Source: Mimosa pudica (taxonomy: Eukaryota > Streptophyta > Magnoliopsida > Fabales > Fabaceae). Taken from it: a stretch of DNA of 64,000 bases. The position numbers were made by a program, and so were the translations under genes. The notes under the pieces are model-generated. The model saw only the letters and a list, made by a program, of their open reading frames with translations. It searched no databases and was not told the origin of the DNA. The stretch spans positions 4,417,001-4,481,000 of the forward strand of contig JAKELP010000045.1 of NCBI GenBank assembly GCA_029929735.1. Direction: 5' to 3'. Shown here piece by piece: positions 42,093 to 51,323 of this stretch (the first letter of the stretch is position 1; the number at the start of each line of letters is the position of its first letter).

Positions 42093-44407
42093 TGTTAGAA
42101 TCTTAAGTTTTGATGGTGACTAAGGTATGATATGGTCTAGTACTTAAGAGAACATAATCAGCACTTAGGAAGGATTAGATGACATGGTTAGAATCCTGAG
42201 TTAGATCACTTGAGAATGTAAGATCACTTCCGGATAGATTAGGACTCGCGCACGCGGATAAATGTGTCATCCCCCAGCGGCAGCGAGTAAATCACTAGGG
42301 ATTTAACTTAGTCCATGAACTTTAGGTGCACAAACCCTAAGACTAAGCTATGGTTCAATCGGAAGCGAAGTTGCTTCCTGTTAGACTTAGACTGGCGCAG
42401 AGCGATAGAATAGATATTACTCCAAGCGACAGTGAGTCTACTTCCCCAAGTGAAAGCGCTTCCTGTTAGAATTAGACTGGCGCAGAGCGACAGAATAGAT
42501 ATTACCCCAAGCGTCAGTAAGTCTACTTCCCCAAGTGAAAGCGCTTCCTGTTAAACTCAGACTGGCGCAGAGCAATAGAATAGTTATTACCCCAAGCGTC
42601 AGTAAGTCTACTTCGCCAAGTGAAAGCACTTCCTATTAGATTTAGACTGGCGCAGGTTGATAGACTAGATATAACCCCGAGCGTCAGCAGAAATGCAATA
42701 TCAAGTGAAGTTGCTTCCTATTAGATCTTGACTGGCGCAGACTGATAGAATAGATTTCACCCTAAGCGTCAGTGAATTCACCACGTCAAGTAAGAGTGCT
42801 TCCGATAGCTCAGTGACTAGCGCTGAGTGTTGGGATGAAATACACTAAGTGAGAGTGAGTTATAGTGAACAAAGATCCTTCATCTAGTAGTTTTACTTCC
42901 GGATGTAGAAGTGCTTCCGGATACCCCTTAGATTTAGGGATCACCCACTGCATGAGACTATTTGATTATATTACTAAACTAACGTTCAAGTGCAGCACAC
43001 TCAGTAAGGTTGCTTCCGGATGAGAAGATTACTTCCGCAAGCAAAAAGAATGTCTGAACGTTCAAGAGATGCAGTGTCAGAATGCTTATGTCAGAGCAGA
43101 GGTGTCAGGACTACTTTTCAGAGATAAAGCAAGTCAACCCTGCTGAAGCATTTAAGAAGATGTTCCTTCCAACGGTAACAAGAGGATAACAGACATATTC
43201 AAACAACATTGTTACCTACCAAGCATGAGGAGTATGAGAACATAATCTGAAGATTCACTCAAGGTGTCAAAGCTCATACTGCCCACAAGAGTCAGAGTCC
43301 ATAAGAGAGCTTCTGATAGCAAGAGAGGATCCAATAGCAAAGCACTCTTATCATTCATGGACAAGTGCTTGGAAGACAAAGTTCCTCTATGTGATAGCAA
43401 GCAAAATGTTAGAGTCCACGAGCTTCAGATAGCAAGAGAGCTTCCGATAGTGAGTCTCTTAACATCCTGGACTTATGCTTGAGGAACGAAGTCCTCTCTG
43501 ACAACAAGCAAGAGTCGGACCGTACAAAGTGTTCAGATGTCAGAACGACTTTTGTCAGAATAGAATTGCCAGAACAGTGTTGACAGAACAGCTTGGTCAG
43601 AGCACCTTTTTAGATAAAGCAAAGTCAACCCTGCTGTGCATTAATGAGGACAACGTAAACAAGGCCCCAACGTCTATAATCAAACGGTCTTATTGCCTCT
43701 CCAACGGTTAGATATTCAGAGGCTGGTATAAAAGGGATGTTCTTCATTTCTGAAGAAGAGGCTTGAAAAAGAGAGAGAGAACAGGGCTATTATCTGAAAA
43801 ACACTATTCTACATTCCTCTCATCTTCTACTCTCGGACTTTGATATGTAATATTCTTAGTGAGTGATTAATTTGTACTTAAGTGAGTAACATCATCCACT
43901 CTTTGAGAGAGTTAGTTTTGAGCTTAAGTGTTTAACAAAATCAGTTCATAGAGTGAACTTAATTGTAATCTTACATTTTGTAAGGGGGAGCATTTAGAAG
44001 TTTTCTAAATCTCCATAGGTTGCAAGTTAGCCCGTAAAACTTGCGTTTGTAAGGTTTGCAGGTGAACCCGTTGTAAAACCTGTGGGTTGTTAGGTGAACC
44101 CGTGCTCGTAAAACCTAAAGTGTAAAGGCTTCTCTTGTGCCCGGTTTAAACAAGAATAGTGGATTGGAAATCTCAGGTGTAGCCTGGGGACTGGATGTAG
44201 GTCTGGGTGACCGAACCAGGATAAATTTATGTGTGCATATATTTATACTTGATCATTCTATTTTGCATCACATAGCATACTGACTTGTGCATAGCATTAT
44301 TTATTATCATCATCACCGAGCACAAGCAGTCTTTCGAAAAGAGTTTAAGTTTTATTCCCTCACCCAATTCACCCCCCCCCCCTCTTGGGTGACAGCCACG
44401 AATTTCA
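42093..44407 (+). repeat. 3' LTR of the gag-only element (2315 bp)
   Basis: Same sequence as 34791-37104 by eye, with one extra C in the C run near the end. The 85-bp repeats are at 42373-42797 and the TATA box at 43727-43733. Confidence 0.97.
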
Positions 44408-44412
44408 GTTTT

Positions 44413-45193
44413 GGGTCGTCGCTGATCCACCATCTCGAACAACGATTTTGAAGTGGAAACCTTTGACATTATATGCCGTATATCTTAAAGCATGATCGAG
44501 AGGACCAACAGCTAAATTTATCATTTCTGGAGTCGCATTGGGATTGTTAAGCGTCGTGTTTCTAAACCAATATGCGAATTCAAGGTGACCATCTTATCCG
44601 CAACAGCTGCTGATGCCCCTTGTCGTCTACCATAAGTGATCGTCTGATGAGTCTTCGGTACTCACTTATCAAATTATAGAATAATTCAAGGTCAAAATTT
44701 CAAAAAACTTCTTGTCAGTATTAAACAATTGAAAATATAGAATACTTACTCGCGATATGTATCTAAACAAGAATAACTTATCAGTACATGCCTATGTGCT
44801 TGCATCTTTTGGATCGGGTCGAGATAAAAAATATGACCAGCTCCGACCAGCATACCGTCAACTGGAGGGAACAATGTGTGAGACGGTGATGACACATTGG
44901 TCATATTATCATCAATATTGGACATCTCTATGTCATTGAAATAACGTGTGACATCTTCCACAACCTCGTCTCCAATGTAACACTCTGCTATACAACCCTC
45001 TGGTGAGGCATTATTCCTCACATAAGACTTGAATTTCCCCAAGCACCTACAACCAAAATAATAGTATTAATTAAACGTCTATGGGAACATACTAATAATG
45101 ATAAAAAAATATTGGGGAACGCATAAATCACCTCCCAATTGAATACATCTAATGATAGTGCATTGGTCCTCCCATTTGCGCTTCATGGATAAG
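44413..45193 (-). pseudogene. CACTA TNP2-like transposase, middle part (DUF4218-like)
   Basis: Minus-strand exons: LIHEAQMGGPMHYH, then a TAG (45150-45152) where W is expected, then MYSIGR; a plausible intron at 45047-45132 (GT...TTGTAG); then LGKFKSYVRNNASPEGCIAE and CYIGDEVVEDVTRYF to DTYRE; a donor GTAAGT at 44749; and, further on, FAYWFRNTTLNNPNATPEM and AVGPLDHALRYTAYNVKG. These are the conserved blocks of the DUF4218 region. Ahead of them, the catalytic N-terminal domain is missing: the sequence stops at the truncated LTR. The gag-only element splits this gene within its next block, whose remainder is at 34369-34785. Confidence 0.85.
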
Positions 45194-45564
45194 GTAGAGG
45201 TAGAATAAGAAGAGAGAGAAGTGAGAGAAGAGAGAATTTAGAAGGGAGAGAGAGCAAGAAAAGAAAACAACTCAATATTCTTTTTATTCAATTCATAAAA
45301 GTCTACAAAGCAAATAGTTGAGGAACTATATATAGGCATCAACCTAACCCTAAAAATTAATGATAGAATACTCTAGAATTTAAATCATACTTAATGCTAA
45401 TTATATCAATCAATTTAAAATTAAAATAGAACAATCTAGAAATACTACTTGATAATAATCAAATCCTAATATGATAATATTCAAATCTCTTTGTCAACTT
45501 TCTAATTCTTTCTGATTCTTTTGTGATTCCCATCAAATAATAATTTCCTAATTATCATATTCCA
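45194..45564 (-). repeat. 3' LTR of the minus-strand element, truncated
   Basis: Matches 59318-59670 but lacks the last 45 bp (equivalent of 59273-59317), where it abuts the CACTA transposase. TATATATAG and AATAAAAAG on the minus strand are candidate TATA and poly(A) signals. Confidence 0.8.
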
Positions 45565-46174
45565 TAATTTCTCCCACGCTTGAAAAACTCGACTCCCGAC
45601 GAGTTGATAGAGATGTGTAAGTCTGAATTATCAAAGTGGTTTCTTGATTTGGGAATCCCTTCCAAGAAGTGAGGTACTTGAAGATGAAACCATTGCAAGT
45701 AGTTTGAGAACAATTAAACTCTGGAAAACCTTTCCAATAGGTGAGATAATAAAAGAGAAACCCAAGCAAAGAGTGAGCAACTTGCAAAAACTTCAATGTA
45801 AATTTTGATTTGGAAGTCCCTTCCAACATGTGAGGTACCAAAAGAGAGAACCCTTGATAAAGTAGCTAGTTTTATCAGTAAGAGTATCTGGAAATCCTTT
45901 CTAGCAAACAAGGTACTGTTGGAGTGACTTGTTAAACAAAGAAGCACTGGATTTGACAAATGAAACTTTAGTTTGATAATCTTGCATTTTCATAGTCCCA
46001 ATTAAGGAAAGATCTAACTTTATTGGTATGGAGTAATTGAAGTATTCACCAAAAATAAACTCTTAATACTTGAAATCAACATGATTAGTGTTACCAATTA
46101 TATGATTAATTTGATCCATAGTGGTTAAAATTTGAGAATGATCCACCTTAGTTGAAATAGTGTCTGGTAATGTT

Positions 46175-46385
46175 TGTTGTGAAATAAGTTTTGGTAGACT
46201 AACCTCATTAGCATGAGTTATTTCCACAATTGAAGAGAACTCTCCTAGTTCTAAAGGAGAACCTCTTACTTCTGTTGTCTGTTGTGGAATAAGTTCTGGT
46301 AGAGTAACCTCATTAGCATGAGTGATTTCCACACTTGAAAAGAACTCTTCTAGTTCTAAAGGAGAATCTTCTACTACCTCAGTTG
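46175..46385 (-). repeat. Two tandem 105-bp repeats
   Basis: Units beginning TGTTGTGAAATAAGTT (46175) and TGTTGTGGAATAAGTT (46280) are about 90% alike by eye; they code for the repeated EITHANEV peptide on the minus strand. Confidence 0.88.
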
Positions 46386-46503
46386 ACTTAGTTGCTTGGT
46401 TTGTTTGACTCCTCCCCTAAATGTAATGATTTCTCATATGTTGGCGAATAGTCTCCAAGACATCCAATATCATAGAATGTTCTTGTTCAAATTCTTCATT
46501 ATA

Positions 46504-46508
46504 TACTC
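46504..46508. other. Left target duplication of LARD B
   Basis: TACTC directly before the LTR; TACTC recurs at 58403-58407 directly after the right LTR. Confidence 0.95.
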
Positions 46509-46803
46509 TGTAACATCCTGAAAATTTAATACAGGATCAAGGAGTGTTTTGGGAAATAATAAATGGAGAAATTGGGAATTTTGAATTTTTAGGGATTTTT
46601 AGTGATTTTTGAGGACACTTTTGAAATTTTGAGTGATAAATGTGCATATAATTAATTAAGAAATTGAAGAGTTTGAAATATGAGGGAATGGTAAAACCCA
46701 AAATATTTTGAAGGTTAAGGAGATTGGAGGATGGTTTAAGTGGTTTTAAAAATTAAAAGAGTACATTATGATAAATTTTGCTACAAATTGTAATAACATA
46801 CCC

Positions 46804-46810
46804 TATAAAC
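46804..46810 (+). promoter_or_regulatory. TATA box of LARD B left LTR
   Basis: CCCTATAAACACC context; the twin is at 53875-53881. It precedes a pyrimidine-rich start region. Confidence 0.6.
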
Positions 46811-49800
46811 ACCTAAACCAAACACTTCCTTTTCTCCACCCCTCTCATTTGCGCCGACAGGACCCTCCTCCCCTTACCTTCTCCGATTTTTCTTTCTTCT
46901 CTCCGCCCAAACGGCGCCCTTCACCTCCACGGGCGGCGGCGGCGCTGTCCGCCCCCTCTCTCCCTCAACCTCACTGAAATTCGTTCCTCTTTCACCTCCC
47001 CTTTCCATTTTCAGTTTCATCTCTCCCAGCTCATAGATTTCTTGTTGTCCTCACCCCCCCTCGAGGTTTCCCCTTCGTTTCCGGCGAGCCCACGTCGGTT
47101 GTTGGCGGGAATAAGGTAAGCTTTGCCATTTCTTTACTCCATGCTCTTCTTCTTCCTAACAAAATCAAAGCTTTCTCTACCTCACTTCGTTCCCTTGTTT
47201 GTTCGGCGAGTTCCAGCTATTCCCGAGAGATTCATGGCGAATTCGACAACCTTTTGACATACAAGTGCATAGTTGAGTTTGGGTAAACCTTCTATTTCAA
47301 TTTACATCGCTTTTATTCGAGTTTTGGGTGAGATTTGAGTGGAGTCCGAGATTAAGGTTGAGTTTTGGGTTAATAAAGTTATTGATTTCTTGTTTCTTAT
47401 GTCTTGGATTGATTTCTTTAGGTTAATACATATGTGAATGTGGTGAAATTGATTGATTTTATTTTCTATTGGTGGTTCAAATGGGTTTTGAGTATGCTTG
47501 GCTGTTGAAATCAAATGGTTTATGCTTGAAAGATGTTTTCTAGCAAATGGCTTCTCTACACTCTCAAAACTGTTTTCTAAATGGGTTCTACATGTGGGAT
47601 AAATTACAATTTGAATTGATAGATGCATTAGTGTTTAAAAATCTGATTAAAGTTGTAGTTTTAAATCAGAGGGCCTTAAAGATTTGTAGCCGCTCATTGT
47701 ATCATTATGAGTTATTAAGGAGTAGTTTTGCTTCTTTGTGATCATAAAGATTTGAATTAATAGTCACTCATCATTGGTATCCCTTGGTTGTTTTGTAAAG
47801 CGTAAATTAATATTGATGGAAACTGTTATTTTGCTTATAGTGGCTGAATTGATATATATAGTTGAATGGAGCTGTCTTTTCTTGGTTATTGATGTTATAG
47901 TGAGTTTTCTCTTCTTGTTTTTCCCACTTTACATCTTCGATTGGCGAGTATTTGAGTGGGAATCGATGTAGGCTTCTGGGGATTACAGAATCTGGCGAGT
48001 TTCTTTGGAGTTTATGGGTTCAAAGCTTTCAAAATCTGTTTCCTTCCATGTGTCGGTCTAGTTTGGGAATTCAGTTTGATCTCTGGTTGTTAGTTCTACC
48101 ATTGCTCTGTTGTTATTTCAACCTGAGGACTGTTTGTGGCTGGAATAATTGAACTATGGTCTTTTATTAATGTTGAAGGATGATTTAAAAATAGTTAGGA
48201 AGCAAAGAGATTTCTCTAGAGATGATTTTAGTCAAGTAGCAATTTATAAAGCTCAGTCATATACTCTGTTTGTGCATGATTTGTGTATGTAAATGTGGCT
48301 GTTTAGGAGACCTTATTAATGAATTGTGAATTGTGAATGAGGTTTTGAAATTATGAAAACTCCCTCTGTTGGTCAGACTTGTAGGCAAGGAACTTAAATA
48401 ATTGTATTTAGGAAGTTTGGTGGTTTTGAAAACTGAATTTTAAAGACTGCATAGATACTTTCGAAATTCAATGATGTGGAGTAGAGGTCAATTGTGAATT
48501 GTTCTAAATTTTGAGATTTGGACAGCTCGAAGTCAAATGATTGCCACTATTTAATGTTTTCCCAAATAATAAAACAACTGTTCAGATTTCAAGGATGAAG
48601 ACTTATTCAATTAAATAAACAATTGTGCAGATTTTTAAGAAGTGATAAAGTTCTTAGAAGAAGTTATAATTCCTCTTTGATGCTCTTTTATTTTACTTGA
48701 TTGAGTACGAAGGTTTTAACTTGGTTAATTTTCTGTTTGCTCCAATTAATAAGTATAATGGTTTGAGTGTTTGGTTCCAAAATCTAAATTAGTGAAGATC
48801 AATGAAGAATCAGTTTTATAAGCCAATAAATTGGGTTTAGTTTACAATGATATGTTTTAGGAGATTATGAATGAATAAGTACCGTTGCTTACAAGCTTAC
48901 ATGTCGTAATTCTAATTTTAAGTGATTTAAGATTATGATCGTCTGTTGCTTTGGTCGAAGGTTGTTTGGAATGGGAGTATCTCAATTGTATTTAATATGT
49001 TATGGAAAAATATTAGTCTTGATGTTCTTTGTCTCTTCTTGGACTGAATAGTCTGCTGTCTGGTGTGTGAATATTAATAAACATATGAGTCCATTAGAAG
49101 TAGTAATATGGCTTCGCGGGTTGGTTCTATGACATTTGTTTTGAGCATTGGAACTTGAATGATTGTTTCATGGTTCTCATTGAATTTTCTGCTTGGTGGC
49201 TACCTTTTCTGATTTATTGCTTTGAAGTTTCATCTAAAAAATTTTGCTATAACGTCTAGTACATTTTGTAGTTATTTATCTTCCATTTTGGGTGCATCTT
49301 TTTGTTGAGCGTTTGATGTGAGTATTGAAAGGTTGATTGGTACTATGGTTTGAATAAATATGAAATTAAATGATTGTTCATTGAAATGATATATATGTGA
49401 TTGGTATTATATAAAATACAGGTGATTTTTATGTTTGACCTTTAATTGTGTGATTTCATACTTTGGATACTAATGAAGTGTCATATGATAAAGTATAATA
49501 GTTAGAATTAAAGAACTTGAGTTGTATATAGATAAACATTGTGAAATTATATTCTGGAAACATAGGAATGTGATTTAAAAGGTAGTAAGTGACATAAAGT
49601 TTTGTATTGGTTGCTCAATTGGTTGTTTATGTTGGTTTGATTCTATACATGACTGAATAAATCCTAGATGGGACTGGGTAGTAATTTCATGAGACCGAGA
49701 GAGACGTTAGTTAATTTATGACCTAGAATGATTATTAACCTTCTATTATTACATAATGTAATAATAGGAAAGGATGTGATTTGCGTACATTACACGAGGC

Positions 49801-49874
49801 AAGGAAAAGTAAAGGGAAAGGACAACAAAGTGCTAAGGGCGACAGGTAATCACACTTAACCTTGCTATAACGTT

Positions 49875-49920
49875 GAGGGTGACGTTAGTTAGGGATTTTG
49901 TAAAATCCCTTCTCACCCTC
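49875..49920 (+). repeat. Nested double hairpin in LTR B
   Basis: GAGGGTGA/TCACCCTC enclosing GGGATTTT/AAAATCCC; the twin is at 56946-56991. Confidence 0.85.
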
Positions 49921-50295
49921 TATATATATATTATCTTTAAAAGATTATTTTTATACAAAATAGGCTATCGGGTGCCTTTCTAACATGATTATTTTATATA
50001 AATGATTGATTTACATTATATATATATTATCCTGGTGATGGTGGTAGTTTTTTTTGAATAGTATGACATACAGGTACCATATTCTGATTAAAGAGGATTG
50101 TGGTTTGAAAGGGGCGTGAATTGATGAGTTTGAGATTGTGAGGGATTTATGTAATATTTGGTTAGGAATAATGATAGTTAGGTGGAGGAAGGAATTGAAT
50201 GGGATGGTGATATTGAAAGGAAATGGTGAGTGAGATATTGAAAAGGATATTGTGGACATTGCATGACACTGAGACATATATACCATCGCGCGATG

Positions 50296-50326
50296 ATAAC
50301 CGTTCGATAGGCCAATCAACGGTTAT
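50296..50326 (+). repeat. Palindrome-equivalent hairpin in LTR B
   Basis: ATAACCGTT pairs with AACGGTTAT. Against family A (ATAACTGTC/GACAGTTAT) two base pairs are changed on both sides, keeping pairing. The right LTR (57374-57404) has one mismatch. Confidence 0.8.
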
Positions 50327-51080
50327 TTGTACGGGTTAACAGATTGGAGACTGTGATCAATGGTTAACAGATTGGAGACTGTGACCAGCAGTCTTCTGAT
50401 TGGAGACAGGGACTGCTCCCTTTCTGATTGGAGACAGATTGGGGTTTCCCTCTCATGGGGTTACCAGAGGGAAATTGCCCCCTCATTCTGAGAGGGGCAC
50501 ATTGTCAACTCATTTGGAACATATATAGGGCTCGAGCGTAGTGCCTCCGGGATGGCATGAGTAGAGCACCAGGGATTGTACATGAATGTGAGCCGAGAAA
50601 TTGGATTTGAGAAAGGTATGAATGAGAATTTCAGTAAGGAAAGCATGGATTGAAGATTGGATGGTGAAGTTTAGTTGATGTGGGAATTAATTGAGGGATT
50701 TTGAGTGATATTTGAAAAGTAGAGTTGATAACCTTGATTTGAATTGGACGTGACAGAGGGACTGAAGTGTTAAATGGAAGAAGATTTGAGTTATATACAT
50801 ATTACTGAATTTAAATTGTGGTACCCTTTAGACGCCCTTACTACCGCACTTCTCACTGTTATAGTGAGTTAAGCGGTGATTACTGGGACAAATTGTCTCA
50901 TCCCACGATTACTGATATTTTTGCAGGTATTCATGCACAGGTGCAAGCTTCAGGAAAGGGAATTAGGTAGTAAAGATGATATAGTTTATTTAGAATTGTA
51001 TATTGCCAATTTATAGGTCTGCATTCGCTTCCGCATGTATATATATCTATTTATTTTTGATATCAATTAGTTTTGTTTAT

Positions 51081-51256
51081 TAACCATGTTAGACAAATCT
51101 TTCTAACATGGTTATCAATAAATTATCCATGATAGCAGCTGTGTTGTATTAGTTTATTCTTTTCTATCATGGATAATATTTAATCATCAGGAAATTCCTT
51201 TTCTAACTATGATAGGACATTGATATTATGGAAGTCCTTTTTTCTATCATAGTTAG
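51081..51256 (+). repeat. Three-hairpin array at the end of LTR B (left)
   Basis: Hairpins at 51081-51114, 51122-51177 and 51203-51256 in the same order as in family A. Confidence 0.9.
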
Positions 51257-51323
51257 TAAAGAGGTTATTAGATCTAAAATGGATATTATTGGTTAATTAA
51301 GTAATTAGTAACCGAATGTTACA

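Larger units (their letters stand above)
34791..44407 (+). mobile_element. Gag-only copia derivative (TR-GAG type), very young
   Basis: Two 2.3-kb LTRs (34791-37104 and 42093-44407), a perfect 5-bp duplication GTTTT, a canonical primer site, one gag reading frame and a polypurine tract. Protease, integrase, reverse transcriptase and RNase H are all absent. The LTRs look identical except for one extra C in a C run. The primer site, long LTR, gag type and repeated GGGGGAGA tracts near the 3' end suggest descent from the SIRE/Maximus lineage. It interrupts the CACTA transposase. Confidence 0.93.
27678..45193. mobile_element. Degenerate CACTA (En/Spm) transposon, nested and truncated
   Basis: It starts CACTACAAAAAAACTCTC with subterminal GGCGGTTG-type repeats, followed by a plus-strand gene of the second CACTA type and a convergent minus-strand TNP2-like transposase. 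A solo LTR and a gag-only copia element interrupt it. The right end is lost where the transposase stops at the truncated LTR (45194); I found no matching TAGTG terminus. TTG before CACTA may be one copy of the 3-bp target duplication. Confidence 0.82.
45565..46508 (-). pseudogene. Internal remnant with degenerate WKGFP repeats
   Basis: On the minus strand, short frames contain YLTSWKGFPNQETTL and YLTYWKGFPEF, close to the chromodomain core found at the C terminus of chromovirus integrases. The GGAAnnCCTTCC-type core recurs at about 45653, 45722, 45811 and 45891, so a piece has been repeated about four times. Another frame (46063-46332) holds two copies of EITHANEV. Frames are broken throughout and no integrase core is visible. 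This could equally be an unrelated short repeat that resembles a chromodomain by chance. Confidence 0.42.
47116..50926 (+). other. Candidate leader intron in LTR B
   Basis: Donor ATAAG|GTAAGC follows the GC-rich leader and acceptor ATTTTTGCAG|GTATTC precedes a block conserved with LTR A. Length about 3.8 kb. The right LTR has the same sites (54187 and 58003). Confidence 0.42.
46509..51323 (+). repeat. Left LTR of LARD B (4815 bp)
   Basis: TATA box TATAAAC at 46804; GC-rich leader; donor AATAAG|GTAAGC at 47116; intron-like T-rich stretch; conserved ACCGAGAGAGACGTT block (about 49676-49710); double hairpin 49875-49920; pairing palindrome-equivalent 50296-50326; several ACAGATTGGAGACTGTG repeats (50338-50450); acceptor TTTTTGCAG ending at 50926; hairpin array 51081-51256. 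Short open frames are identical in the other LTR and show no domain. Confidence 0.95.

Noticed and set aside
46768..46977. Pro/Ser-rich 69-codon frame in the LARD B leader (also 53839-54048)
   Set aside because: Typical chance frame in a CT/GC-rich untranslated leader; it overlaps the TATA box, and no homology is seen.
51081..51256. Hairpin arrays as CRISPR or bacterial terminators
   Set aside because: Stems and loops are not identical repeats with uniform spacers, and the whole context is a plant retrotransposon LTR.
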